Source of the DNA: Pontibacter flavimaris | Lineage (GTDB): Bacteria > Bacteroidota > Bacteroidia > Cytophagales > Hymenobacteraceae | DNA: 64,000 bases | Assembly (NCBI RefSeq): GCF_001907195.1 | Contig: NZ_LVWA01000003.1 | Location: 186,001 to 250,000 of the forward strand | Reading direction: 5' to 3' | Notes under the pieces: model-generated | The model's database searches: none | Told to the model about the DNA's origin: nothing | Seen by the model: the letters and a program-made list of their open reading frames with translations, nothing else | Position numbers and translations under genes: made by a program | In this document: one piece after another, positions 55,977 to 64,000 of the stretch | How the letters are laid out: every line of letters begins with the position of its first letter | How positions within the stretch are numbered: position 1 is the stretch's first letter

Positions 55977-58745
55977 TTATACTACCACGTTGATGATTTT
56001 GTTAGGCACGATGATAATTTTCTTCGGTGCTTTACCTTCGAAAAACTTCGTTACCTGCTCATCAGCCAGTACCGCCTTCTCCATTTCCTCGCGCGGTGCA
56101 TCCAGGGCAAACGTCATTTTAGAACGAGTCTTGCCGTTGACCGATACCGGGTACTCAAAGGTGTTCTCCACCAGGTATTCCTCCTTAAACTCCGGGAAGG
56201 TGGCATGGCTTATACTTTCCGAGTGCCCCAGTTTCTGCCAGATCTCCTCCGTAATATGTGGCGCGTAAGAAGATAAAAGTATGGTTAAGGGTGCCAGTAT
56301 CGCACGCTTTTTTGTCTTTAGCTGGCTCAACTCATTCACGCAGATCATAAAGGTTGGTACCGATGTGTTGAACGAGAAGCGCTCGATATCTTCCTCCACC
56401 TTTCGGATCGTTTTATGGAGCACCTTGAGCTCTTCTGCCGTAGGCTGCTCATCGGTTACCTGCAGGTTTCCCTCTTTGTCGAAGAACAGCTTCCAGTACT
56501 TTTTCAGGAATTTGTGGACGCCGTCCATGCCGTTGGTATTCCAGGGCTTGAACTGCTCCAGCGGCCCCAGGAACATCTCGTACATACGCAGTGTATCGGC
56601 GCCCATTTTCTCTACCAGGTCATCCGGGTTCACCACGTTATACTTGGATTTCGACATCTTCTCGATCTCCACGCCCACGTTATACTTTCCATCCTCGAGT
56701 ATAAACTCCGCATCGGCATTCTCCGGTCTCCAGTTCTTGAAGGCTTCCAGGTCCAGCACATCGTTCTCCACGATGTTCACATCCACGTGCAACGGAGAAG
56801 TCTCGTACTGCTCTTTCAAACCAAAAGAAACATACTTGTTGGTGCCGTTGATGCGGTACACGAAGTTAGAGCGGCCTTGGATCATGCCTTGGTTGATGAG
56901 CTTTTTGAACGGCTCCTGTTCCACCACTACGCCCAGGTCGTACATGAACTTGTTCCAGAAGCGGGAGTAGAGCAAGTGGCCCGTCGCGTGCTCCGAACCG
57001 CCTATGTACAAGTCCACGCTGCGCCAGTATTCGATGATGTCCTTATCGGCAAAGGCTTTGTCGTTCTGCGGGTCCATGTAGCGGTACCAGTACCAGCTGC
57101 TGCCCGCCCAGCCCGGCATCGTGCTCAGTTCATACTCATACTTGCCGTTATACTTCCAGTCCAGGGCCCGGCCCAGTGGCGGTTCCCCGGTCTCGGTGGG
57201 CAGGTAAGCATCGATCTTTGGCAGCTCCAGCGGCAACTCTTCTTCTTTGATCAGGTGCGGCACACCGTCTTTATAGTATACCGGCACCGGCTCGCCCCAG
57301 TAGCGCTGGCGGCTGAACACGGCATCGCGCATGCGGTACTGCGTGCGGCCTTTGCCAACGCCCAGTTCCTCAGCCCTGGCTATGCCTGCCTTTATTGCTT
57401 CTTTCACCTCCAGCCCGTTCAGGAAACCGGAGTTGATGATCTTACCTTCTTTGCCGGCGTAGGCTTCTTCGGCTATATTGCCGCCTTCCACTACCTGCGG
57501 AATCGGCAGGCCGAAGTGCCTGGCAAAGGCATAGTCGCGGCTATCGTGGCCCGGAACCGCCATCACGGCACCGGTGCCATAACCGGCCAGCACGTAATCG
57601 GCAATCCAGATCTGCACTTTATCCCCGGAAAGCGGGTTAATGGCATAAGCACCCGTAAACACGCCGCTCACGGTCTTCACGTCCGTCATGCGCTCGCGCT
57701 CCGAACGGTTTTTGGCCACGTTCACGTACTCTTCCACCGCCGCGCGCTGCGCATCCGTCGTAATTTGCTCCACCAGCTCATGCTCCGGTGCCAGCACCAC
57801 AAACGATACCCCGAAAATCGTGTCGATACGGGTGGTAAATACTTTGATCTTATCTTCAGCACCTTCAATGGCAAAGTCCAGCTCAGCACCAACGGACTTG
57901 CCGATCCAGTTGCGCTGCATTTCCTTTACCGGCTCCGGCCAGTCTATACTTTCCAGTCCCTGCAGCAGGCGCTCGGCATAGGCCGTGATGCGCATCATCC
58001 ACTGGCGCATTTTCTTGCGCTCTACCGGGTAGCCGCCGCGCTCCGACACGCCGCCCACCACTTCGTCGTTGGCCAGCACCGTGCCCAGGGCAGGGCACCA
58101 GTTCACCACGGCTTCGGCCACGTAAGTAAGCCTGTACTTCAGCAGCATCTCTGATTTCTGCTGCTCGTTAAAGTTATTCCAGTCCACTGAGGAGAAGGCC
58201 GGGGTGTCTTCATCGCAGGCAGCGTTTACCTGTTCGTTTCCACTCAGCTCGAAAACCCGCACCAATGCATCAATCGGCTCGGCCTTGTCGGTGCTGTAGT
58301 TGTAGTAGCTGTTGAACAGCTGCATGAAGATCCACTGCGTCCACTTGTAGTAGTTCGGCTCTGAGGTACGGATCTCGCGTTCCCAGTCGTAGGAGAAGCC
58401 GATGTTCTTCAGCTGCTCCACATAGCGCTTGATGTTCTCCTCGGTGGTGATGGCCGGGTGCTGCCCGGTTTGGATGGCGTACTGCTCAGCGGGCAGGCCA
58501 AAAGCGTCGAAACCCATGGGGTGGAGCACGTTGAAGCCTTTCAGGCGCTTGTAGCGGCTCACGATATCAGAGGCGATATAGCCGAGCGGGTGGCCCACAT
58601 GCAGCCCGGCCCCGGAAGGGTAGGGGAACATGTCCAGGGCGTAATACTTGGGCTTATCGCTGGTGGCGGTGGCTTTAAACGTCTGGTTTTCTTCCCAGTA
58701 ACGCTGCCACTTCTTCTCAATCTGATTGAAATTATACTCTGACAT
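55977..58745 (-). CDS. leuS: Leucine-tRNA ligase
   Basis: Class I aminoacyl-tRNA synthetase charging tRNA-Leu; 922 aa. The HIGH motif is HVGH in [15 protein letters not shown] (about 41-55), and KMSKS is at about 696-700 ([10 protein letters not shown]). A long CP1 editing domain (about 240-430) removes mischarged residues, and the C-terminal domain (about 860-922) ends in [14 protein letters not shown]. The length and domain order are normal for Bacteroidota. It has its own terminator, and its upstream region is a repeat-rich spacer. Confidence 0.98.
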   Translation of the reverse strand: MSEYNFNQIEKKWQRYWEENQTFKATATSDKPKYYALDMFPYPSGAGLHVGHPLGYIASDIVSRYKRLKGFNVLHPMGFDAFGLPAEQYAIQTGQHPAITTEENIKRYVEQLKNIGFSYDWEREIRTSEPNYYKWTQWIFMQLFNSYYNYSTDKAEPIDALVRVFELSGNEQVNAACDEDTPAFSSVDWNNFNEQQKSEMLLKYRLTYVAEAVVNWCPALGTVLANDEVVGGVSERGGYPVERKKMRQWMMRITAYAERLLQGLESIDWPEPVKEMQRNWIGKSVGAELDFAIEGAEDKIKVFTTRIDTIFGVSFVVLAPEHELVEQITTDAQRAAVEEYVNVAKNRSERERMTDVKTVSGVFTGAYAINPLSGDKVQIWIADYVLAGYGTGAVMAVPGHDSRDYAFARHFGLPIPQVVEGGNIAEEAYAGKEGKIINSGFLNGLEVKEAIKAGIARAEELGVGKGRTQYRMRDAVFSRQRYWGEPVPVYYKDGVPHLIKEEELPLELPKIDAYLPTETGEPPLGRALDWKYNGKYEYELSTMPGWAGSSWYWYRYMDPQNDKAFADKDIIEYWRSVDLYIGGSEHATGHLLYSRFWNKFMYDLGVVVEQEPFKKLINQGMIQGRSNFVYRINGTNKYVSFGLKEQYETSPLHVDVNIVENDVLDLEAFKNWRPENADAEFILEDGKYNVGVEIEKMSKSKYNVVNPDDLVEKMGADTLRMYEMFLGPLEQFKPWNTNGMDGVHKFLKKYWKLFFDKEGNLQVTDEQPTAEELKVLHKTIRKVEEDIERFSFNTSVPTFMICVNELSQLKTKKRAILAPLTILLSSYAPHITEEIWQKLGHSESISHATFPEFKEEYLVENTFEYPVSVNGKTRSKMTFALDAPREEMEKAVLADEQVTKFFEGKAPKKIIIVPNKIINVVV

Positions 58746-58924
58746 AGTTTATCGTGTGTTCGCTTCTATCTTACTTTAAACGCTAAGTTAATTGTTAATT
58801 GTTGGATTGTTAAATTGCTGCATGGCTAAAATGTAAAGCCGGCAGCGCCAGAGCAGTTTTGTGGAATGATTTTTCCATCGGGATAGAATGTTAGGGTTAT
58901 GGTCCTTGTAGTACTGGGCCACCC

Positions 58925-59052
58925 CACCCCAGCCCTCCCCTAAGAACAGGGGAGGGGGCTTTGCGGTAACGAATCCAACCACCCCTACCCCTCTTGTCTA
59001 AGGAGGGGAATTTCACCTCTCCCCAGCCCTCTCCTAAAAACAGGAGAGGGAG
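58925..59052. repeat. Two copies of a ~38-bp hairpin repeat plus a degenerate third
   Basis: CCCTCCCCT-AAGAAC-AGGGGAGGG (58933-58956) and CCCTCTCCT-AAAAAC-AGGAGAGGG (59027-59050) each have perfect 9-bp arms, a near-identical AARAAC loop and the same flanks (CCCCAG before, GGR-GCT after). The arm substitutions are compensated, so pairing is kept. A third, CCCCTCTTGTCTAAGGAGGGG (58988-59008), is degenerate. Confidence 0.85.
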
Positions 59053-59396
59053 CTCGGTTCCTGTTGCATAGCCGGTGCTATCGAATCTGATCCCAGTCCT
59101 TGGGTTGAGCGCCTTGTGAGATCCGGTGCTCAACTTGTTGAGCAGCCGCAGCGCAGCGAAGGCAGGAGGGAACACAGCGCGATGCCAAAGGACGAGCCCT
59201 CTCGGGCTTGAGAGCACCAAAGTCGGAAATGAAACGGTAGGTTTGTGGGAACTAGAGGATCAGCGGTGTTTTGAAAGTATAGCTAGGTTTAAGTGAAAGG
59301 AAGCGGAGGCAATGAAGTATAAACCAGCAAGTATAGCCAAAGCAACTATGGCTTTTCAAGCCAGTCAAGTCAGAGACTCGACACCACTCTAAGTCA

Positions 59397-59412
59397 CAAG
59401 TCTGGAGACTTG
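59397..59412. repeat. Short palindrome CAAGTCT-GG-AGACTTG (REP-like)
   Basis: 7-bp perfect arms separated by GG. The shape is that of a REP/BIME-type palindrome, and the surrounding sequence (GTCAAGTCAGAGACTCG) contains a related half-site. Confidence 0.45.
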
Positions 59413-59553
59413 CGCCAGAGAAAAGCAAGTATAAAGAATGGCTGAGGCTAAAATGAAATTGAAAGCATAGCTCTAAACCCTTCTAAAAACCACTCCACCG
59501 CCTTTAAAACCGTAAAACAACGTATAAATCCTCCAAACCCCTACCTTTGCGCC

Positions 59554-60219
59554 ATGGAACAGAAGAAACACGACCTCCTCGATATCATCCACCTGATCTA
59601 CGTGATGGACCCGATGTGCTCCTGGTGCTATGGTTTTGCACCTGTTATAAAGCAGTTGATGGAAGAGCAGGAGGGAAAGATGCAGTTCAAGCTGGTGATG
59701 GGCGGCCTGCGCCCCGGCACCGAGCAGCCGCTGGAAGAGCAGATGAAGGCAGGCATCAAGCAGCACTGGCAGGACGTGGAGAAGATAACGGAGCAGCCCT
59801 TCGATTATACTTTCTTTGAGCGCACGGATTTTGTGTACGATACCGAGCCGGGCTGCCGGGCCGTGGTCACGATGCGCTACCTCAGGCCGGAGCACGAGTT
59901 CGGCATGGCCGGTGCGGTGCAGCGTGCCTTCTATGCCAGGAACAACGATGTAACCAGGCCCGAGGTGCTAGCCAGTATTGCCTCCACCTTTGGTGTGGCG
60001 GAGGAGACTTTCCTAGAGAAGTACGAGACAGAGGAGATGAAGGAGAAAACGCAGCAGGACTTCACCATTGCCCGCCACCTGCAGGCCACGGCGTTCCCGA
60101 GTTTATACTTGCTGAACGGCACCAGCATCCACCTCATCAGCCGCGGCTACCGCCCCTACGATGGCATGAAGGCGCACCTGGATCGTGTGCTGCAGCAACT
60201 GGCGCCAGAGCAGCCGTAA
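59554..60219 (+). CDS. DsbA-family thiol:disulfide protein (FrnE-like)
   Basis: 221-aa thioredoxin-fold protein with an inserted helical domain. The redox motif is Cys22-Ser-Trp-Cys25 in YVMDPMCSWCYGFAP. A cis-proline region (TAFPSLYLLNG) follows near residue 184. It has no signal peptide, so unlike classical DsbA it should be cytoplasmic, as for the FrnE/2-hydroxychromene-isomerase-like branch. A link to thiol stress or isomerisation is possible but not shown. It stands between the repeat spacer and a DUF1003 gene 41 bp downstream. Confidence 0.9.
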   Translation: MEQKKHDLLDIIHLIYVMDPMCSWCYGFAPVIKQLMEEQEGKMQFKLVMGGLRPGTEQPLEEQMKAGIKQHWQDVEKITEQPFDYTFFERTDFVYDTEPGCRAVVTMRYLRPEHEFGMAGAVQRAFYARNNDVTRPEVLASIASTFGVAEETFLEKYETEEMKEKTQQDFTIARHLQATAFPSLYLLNGTSIHLISRGYRPYDGMKAHLDRVLQQLAPEQP

Positions 60220-60259
60220 TTTGGACTAAGCAAGAAGCCTGCCTCCCAGAGGTTCTGTC

Positions 60260-60985
60260 ATGAAACGTCACCGCGAATCCTTCGGCTTTTGCCAAGTCAC
60301 TAAAAAGCGCCTGCCCCTGCACCTGCTGGTGCCGGGTAACACCATTCGCCCGGGCTTGCTCAAGCTGCTAAAAGTTGATTTCCCGGAATTGGACGAGGAT
60401 AAGTATGTGTCCGTGGGGGTGTTGGCGAAGTACCGCAAGCTCTACCTGGAGCAGCTGCTGCGGCAGGAAGTGGGCGAACTGACGGAACTGGAGGAGGAGG
60501 TGATGCAAAGTATAAACCAGCAGGAGCTGCTCTCCAGCAATGTGGAGGAGCAACTGGAGGAACATGTAAGCCTCGGCGACCGGATGGCCGACCATATCGC
60601 CAGCTTCGGTGGCAGCTGGACCTTTATCACCATCTTTTTCTCATTCCTGCTGCTTTGGATGGCGGTAAACGTATACCTGCTGGCCACGCGCCCCTTCGAC
60701 CCGTACCCGTTCATCCTGCTCAACCTCATTCTCTCCTGCCTGGCTGCCATACAGGCGCCCATTATCATGATGAGCCAGAACAGGCAGGAAGCCAAGGACC
60801 GCCTGCGTTCCGAGCACGACTACAAGGTAAACCTGAAGGCCGAGTTGGAAATAAGGCTGCTGCACGAGAAAATTGACCACCTGCTAATGCAACAGAACCA
60901 GCAAATGGTGGAGATTCAGCAACTGCAACTCGACCTGCTGGAAGAGATCATGGAGCAGTTCAAGAAGAAAAATCACACAAAATAA
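60260..60985 (+). CDS. DUF1003 domain membrane protein
   Basis: 241 aa. The N-terminal part (about 1-95) is soluble with PGNTIRPGLLKLLK and a Glu-rich helix. The DUF1003 domain begins SLGDRMADHIASFGGSWTFI (about 100) and has two membrane helices (TFIIFFSFLLLWMAVNVYLL and FILLNLILSCLAAIQAPIIMM, about 114-175), then a conserved NRQEAKDRLRSEHDYKVNLKAE and a coiled C-terminal helix. Function is unknown. Confidence 0.92.
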   Translation: MKRHRESFGFCQVTKKRLPLHLLVPGNTIRPGLLKLLKVDFPELDEDKYVSVGVLAKYRKLYLEQLLRQEVGELTELEEEVMQSINQQELLSSNVEEQLEEHVSLGDRMADHIASFGGSWTFITIFFSFLLLWMAVNVYLLATRPFDPYPFILLNLILSCLAAIQAPIIMMSQNRQEAKDRLRSEHDYKVNLKAELEIRLLHEKIDHLLMQQNQQMVEIQQLQLDLLEEIMEQFKKKNHTK

Positions 60986-61229
60986 GTTGTGAACCCTTTA
61001 ACCGTAGTTGCCTTTGTTGGCTTCTCAGGACAGCTGGTTTTGCCGGTAACGGGTGCGGGCCATGTAGTTATACTTGCGCTGGCCATTTTTGGGGAAGCGT
61101 ACTCAGATAGTTTGCCCTGGCTTTCTTCGGTGCCTCTCCCGGCAGACAATTACAAAATCAGCACATTATTCGGTTCTTAAATATCGGTGGTAGTATCTGT
61201 GTGATGCTGCTTGGGTAGGCGGGGATGTT

Positions 61230-61961
61230 CTAAAGTTGAGCTTTTGCCAACACATGTTCCAAAGGATCTTCTCCGTTCCAGGTGCCCTGGCTGCTGATGA
61301 GTTTAAACCTGGCAAAGAGCTCCTCGCTGTACCAGTTCTCGGAGCGGGTGCGGCGCATCACCTCCTGGTGCAGCGGGTTTTTATACGCATAGGCCATCAT
61401 CGCCTCCCCCGACTCCCACACGCTGAAGGTAGCCTGGCGTACCAGCGGCAGCTCGCCCAAGCCAATGGAGCACAGCAGGCCGTCAGCGGCATCCAACGCC
61501 ATACTTGCCTGCGGCACAAAGCGCCAGAAGTTGGGCAAGGCCCGCCAGTTTATACTTGCCCGCGTCAGTACGACTATGGGGCCGCTCTCATACTTTTCAG
61601 CGAGAGCGGGAGCGAAGGGCTCCACGCCGTCCCACCGGCCATGCGACTGGAAAGGCAGCAGTTTCACCGTCCATACTTCGTCGGTGTGATTTTTATACTC
61701 CCCCATCAGGCCGGAATCCTGCAAAAAGGCATCGGCAGCGGCTTCGCTCTCCCAGGTGCAGAGCAGGCCATACCTTCTGAAATTGGGTTTGATGCTGAAG
61801 CCCTTGCCGTGCCCGCTGCCCAGCAGCTTGAAAAACTTCAGCCCCGGCACCTGCTGCAGCTTCGGCCCGGAGGTGCCCATCTGCGCCAGCCCCCACCGAA
61901 TGTGGCCGCTGCGGATACCGAAAAGGGTGAGGGTGGTGAGGCGGGGGGAGGTGGCGTTCAT
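61230..61961 (-). CDS. Spheroidene monooxygenase-like (CrtA-family) protein
   Basis: 243 aa, soluble. The sequence repeats an antibody-like dimeric alpha/beta-barrel unit: KFFKLLGSGHGKGFSIKPNFRRYGLLCTWESEAAADAFL and a second half with GLGELPLVRQATFSVWESGEAMMAYAY, as in CrtA, the carotenoid C2-ketolase of purple bacteria. No other crt gene is in the window. Bacteroidota homologues carry this label without proof of activity. It may act on carotenoids made from the MEP pathway (ispG is 9 kb away). Confidence 0.78.
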   Translation of the reverse strand: MNATSPRLTTLTLFGIRSGHIRWGLAQMGTSGPKLQQVPGLKFFKLLGSGHGKGFSIKPNFRRYGLLCTWESEAAADAFLQDSGLMGEYKNHTDEVWTVKLLPFQSHGRWDGVEPFAPALAEKYESGPIVVLTRASINWRALPNFWRFVPQASMALDAADGLLCSIGLGELPLVRQATFSVWESGEAMMAYAYKNPLHQEVMRRTRSENWYSEELFARFKLISSQGTWNGEDPLEHVLAKAQL

Positions 61962-62067
61962 GCAGTTATCAGTAATGCTTAAAGATATAGTTTTTAGTTG
62001 CTCTCAAAAAAAACACCTGCCAAAACATTATGTCCGGCAGGTGCTGCAGAGAAATTTCATAAGTATA

Positions 62068-62568
62068 CTATAAATTGATCTTCTTGTTTTCGCCCCCTTT
62101 GGCTGGCTCGCCGGTAATGGCTGCCTTGGCCATGCCAAATAACGTCACCATGGTATTGCTCGGTGTGTCCCAGTACTCTGCTTTGTCAATCCTCACGCGG
62201 ATCAGGCCGATGTTCTTGTCTTCTTTGCCCTCCGGGAACCAGGCCTTCATGTCGGAGCTCCAGAGCTCGTTTATCTTCTGCTGGTCGCGCAGCAGCTGTG
62301 CCTTACCCGAGATAGACACGTACAGGTTGTCGTCCGGGTTGGCATAGCTCAGGTTAACATGGGCGTCGTGCTTTATTTCGTGCGACTTGCCAGACTCGTA
62401 GCCGGTAAAGAACCAGATGTCGCCATCCGCCTCCGCCTGCTGGTTTTTCATGGGGCGGCTTCGCAGTGTGCCGTCATCATCCACGGTGGTCATCATGGCA
62501 ATCTTCACGTCTTTTATTTTGTCCAGGAGCTTCCTGAGATTTTCCTTGGTGTTTGGGTCGTTTTGCAT
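62068..62568 (-). CDS. Pyridoxamine 5'-phosphate oxidase-like split-barrel protein (general stress protein 26 type)
   Basis: 166 aa, cytoplasmic split-barrel flavoprotein family. The typical pattern is DVKIAMMTTVDDDGTLRSRPM, then DIWFFTGYESGKSHEI and VNLSYANPDDNLYVSISGKA. These proteins bind FMN or F420-like cofactors and are associated with stress responses rather than vitamin B6. The start is ATG 62568, and the C-terminal tail is short and basic. It is about 100 bp upstream of the CrtA-like gene on the same strand. Confidence 0.9.
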   Translation of the reverse strand: MQNDPNTKENLRKLLDKIKDVKIAMMTTVDDDGTLRSRPMKNQQAEADGDIWFFTGYESGKSHEIKHDAHVNLSYANPDDNLYVSISGKAQLLRDQQKINELWSSDMKAWFPEGKEDKNIGLIRVRIDKAEYWDTPSNTMVTLFGMAKAAITGEPAKGGENKKINL

Positions 62569-62714
62569 AGCTGTATATCTTGTTTGTGTTTGATTACGCG
62601 GCGCTGTAGCCTAGGGTTTATACTTTGCCCGCTGCAACCAACGCCACCCAGAAGCCGCTAAAACAATAGGCGGAGTAGCCGGTTTATACTTTTCACCTAA
62701 CCCTTCCTCACCCT

Positions 62715-63299
62715 TTGAACTACCTGGCACACATCTACCTCTCCGGCAACGACAATGAGCTACTGGTGGGTAATTTTATGGCGGATGCCGTGAAGGGCAG
62801 GCAGGCCGAGCTGTACGCACCCGGCATCGCCAAAGGCATCCGCCTGCACCGCCTCATCGATACCTACACCGACACCCACCCGGTGGTGGCCGAGACAAAA
62901 GCCCGCCTCCGCCCGAAGTATAAAAAATTCTCCCCGGTTGTTGCCGACATGTATTATGATCATTTCCTGGCCCGCAATTTCAGTGCCTATGCCGGCGAGC
63001 CCCTACCTGATTTTGTACAGAAGGCCTATACCTTGATCGGACAGCACCACCACGTGCTGCCACCGCGCATGCAGCACCTATTTGAATACATGCAGCGGCA
63101 GAACTGGCTGGAGTCTTACGCCGAAGTGGAGGGGATAGGGCAGGCGCTGCAGGGCATGAGCCGCCGCACCACCTTTGCCTCGGGTATGGAAACGGCGGCC
63201 GAGGAGCTGGTGGAGCAGTATGATTTATACTTTGCCGACTTCCAGGTTTTCTTCCCGGAACTGGAGCGGTACGTGGCAGGGGTGAGGGAGGAGTTGTGA
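62715..63299 (+). CDS. Acyl carrier protein phosphodiesterase-like protein (AcpH/DUF479)
   Basis: 194 aa from a TTG start at 62715, chosen because MNYLAHIYLS is the conserved N-terminus of the family. His6 and Asp24 (LLVGNFMADAVKG) together with HRLIDTYTDTHPVV and DMYYDHFLARNF form the HD-like metal site. E. coli AcpH removes 4'-phosphopantetheine from holo-ACP, but family members may have other phosphodiesterase roles. It diverges from the flavin-type gene. Confidence 0.88.
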   Translation: MNYLAHIYLSGNDNELLVGNFMADAVKGRQAELYAPGIAKGIRLHRLIDTYTDTHPVVAETKARLRPKYKKFSPVVADMYYDHFLARNFSAYAGEPLPDFVQKAYTLIGQHHHVLPPRMQHLFEYMQRQNWLESYAEVEGIGQALQGMSRRTTFASGMETAAEELVEQYDLYFADFQVFFPELERYVAGVREEL

Positions 63300-63454
63300 G
63301 TATCTTTACTTTTCAGGTCTGTAACTAACCTTGGAGAAAGTCAATCGCCTCCTCGTCCTTGAGCATTAGCTTACCGAAATTGTGAAAGAGCAAATACAAG
63401 ACATGGATTATTCAGGACAATCCGGCTGCATTCCCTCTTTTACGCTACAACTAA

Positions 63455-63488
63455 AGAGGGGCGGCAGAAAATATCCTGCCGCCCCTCT
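63455..63488. terminator. Terminator between AcpH-like and slyD genes
   Basis: 13-bp arms (AGAGGGGCGGCAG and CTGCCGCCCCTCT) with an AAAATAT loop, between convergent genes. Confidence 0.88.
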
Positions 63489-63514
63489 CTTTATACTTTC
63501 AGCGTTTATACTTT

Positions 63515-64000
63515 TTAGTGATGCACACCGCCTTCGCCGTGCACGTGGCCGTGCGAAAGCTCGTCCGGCGTGGCTTCGCGGATGCTCTCCACCTTGCCTT
63601 TAAAGTATAGCTCCTTGCCCGCCAGCGGGTGGTTGAAGTCCATCTTTACCGTGTCAGCCGTTACTTCCACCACGCGGCCCTGCAGCTGGTTGCCCTCGCT
63701 GTCGGTCATGGGGATGTAGTTGCCGATCTCCAGCATATCCTCCGGCACGGCGCCCTCTACCTCAAAGGCATTCTTCGGGAGGTCAACCACTGCGTTCTCG
63801 TCCTGTCCGCCGTAACCTTCCTCGGCATCCAGTTTAAAGTCAAAGGAATCGCCAACCGACAAGCCATCCAGCTTTTCCTCGAACTGCTCCGGAAGGCCGC
63901 TCAAGCCATAGATGAATACCATCGGCTGTTCTTTATCGGCTGTTTCTATCAGGCTTGGTTCGCCTTGCTCGTCCATAATGCGCAGTTCATAGGTGAGCGA
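63515..64000 (-). CDS. slyD: FKBP-type peptidyl-prolyl isomerase SlyD (start outside window)
   Basis: At least 161 residues are visible. The frame continues to the window edge (SLTYELRIMDEQG...), so the first few residues are missing and the ATG at 63976 is internal. FKBP core pattern: FIYGLSGLPEQFEEKLDGLSVGD, then the insert-in-flap chaperone domain (EEGYGGQDENAVVDLP to VVEVTADTVKMDFNHPLAGKELYF). The C-terminus is short and His-rich (HGHVHGEGGVHH), which in SlyD binds nickel. It assists protein folding and possibly metal delivery. Confidence 0.92.
   Translation of the reverse strand, partial: SLTYELRIMDEQGEPSLIETADKEQPMVFIYGLSGLPEQFEEKLDGLSVGDSFDFKLDAEEGYGGQDENAVVDLPKNAFEVEGAVPEDMLEIGNYIPMTDSEGNQLQGRVVEVTADTVKMDFNHPLAGKELYFKGKVESIREATPDELSHGHVHGEGGVHH

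Larger units (their letters stand above)
58746..59553. other. 808-bp gene-free region of hairpin repeats upstream of leuS
   Basis: No credible gene on either strand. It contains GTTAATTGTTGGATTG words (58787-58815), three related C-rich hairpins (58925-59052), a TGCTCAA-cttg-TTGAGCA hairpin (59127-59144), GAGCCC-tctc-GGGCTT (59193-59210), several AAGTATA copies (59275-59430) and CAAGTCT-GG-AGACTTG (59397-59412). Confidence 0.75.

Noticed and set aside
56415..58154. 579-codon plus-strand frame opposite leuS
   Set aside because: Antisense shadow; leuS is unmistakable on the other strand.
58746..59553. rRNA or known small RNA gene in the repeat spacer
   Set aside because: No match to rRNA, tmRNA, RNase P or SRP features that I could see; only hairpin repeats.
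60989..61180. 63-codon GTG frame three bases after the DUF1003 stop
   Set aside because: Partly hydrophobic, but without conserved features or a clear start; it carries motif copies and looks like a spacer.

Overview
The window looks like chromosomal DNA from a Bacteroidota bacterium of the order Cytophagales, most likely the Hymenobacteraceae (Pontibacter-like). This placement is inferred from protein families, not from a database search. It rests on Bacteroidota-typical genes: a three-domain long IspG, a type III glutamine synthetase (GlnN), a Porin_10 protein, DUF4159 and DUF6728 proteins, an OmpH lipoprotein and a Bacteroidota-type LptE. Promoter-like sites also fit the Bacteroidota -7 consensus TAnnTTTG. 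G+C is a little over half. Gene density is high and almost everything is housekeeping; I see no prophage, IS element, CRISPR array, rRNA operon or integron.

Layout. 0-3.7 kb: end of a DUF4136 protein, a Kef-type antiporter, an HD hydrolase and a small unknown. 3.8-10.2 kb: exopolysaccharide block (DUF481 outer-membrane protein, Wza-like lipoprotein, Wzc-like tyrosine kinase, GDP-fucose synthase, GDP-mannose dehydratase). 10.3-10.65 kb: three tandem tRNA-Asp genes on the minus strand with their own promoter and terminator. 10.9-14.9 kb: accA, a metallo-beta-lactamase-fold hydrolase, a patatin, a beta-barrel protein and an acyltransferase. 15-23 kb: smc, a decayed membrane gene, DUF4159/rsmE and pckA. 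23.6-25.8 kb: a POT transporter and a lipoprotein. 25.9-33.3 kb: groL/groS, secG, an unknown, lptE, a sigma-54 activator and miaB, all minus strand. 33.5-38.1 kb: pabB, a secreted TPR protein, a zinc-ribbon coiled-coil protein and a Nif3-like protein, diverging from lpxK, a porin and miaE. 42-49 kb: an 'AsnB-like' secreted protein, a MacB-type permease, an OmpH lipoprotein, mtaB and a lipoteichoic-acid-synthase-like sulfatase. 49-58.7 kb: glnN, ispG, DUF6728, an MmcQ/YjbR protein, a MarR regulator and leuS. 58.7-59.55 kb: a gene-free stretch of hairpin repeats. 59.5-64 kb: a DsbA-family protein, DUF1003, a CrtA-like protein, a flavin-type oxidase, an AcpH-like protein and the end of slyD.

Genes that work together. 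Wza/Wzc/Fcl/Gmd make GDP-fucose and drive polymer export, but no glycosyltransferases lie in the window. LpxK, LptE, SecG, the OmpH lipoprotein and the porin are all envelope-assembly parts. MiaB and MiaE act in sequence on tRNA A37, and MtaB methylthiolates t6A37 in other tRNAs.

The most striking non-gene signal is the heptamer AAGTATA/TATACTT. I counted about 44 copies by eye in the first 21.3 kb, where base composition predicts about two. It occurs in genes and spacers, in both orientations, but is absent from groL, groS, pckA and accA and nearly absent from the exopolysaccharide export genes.
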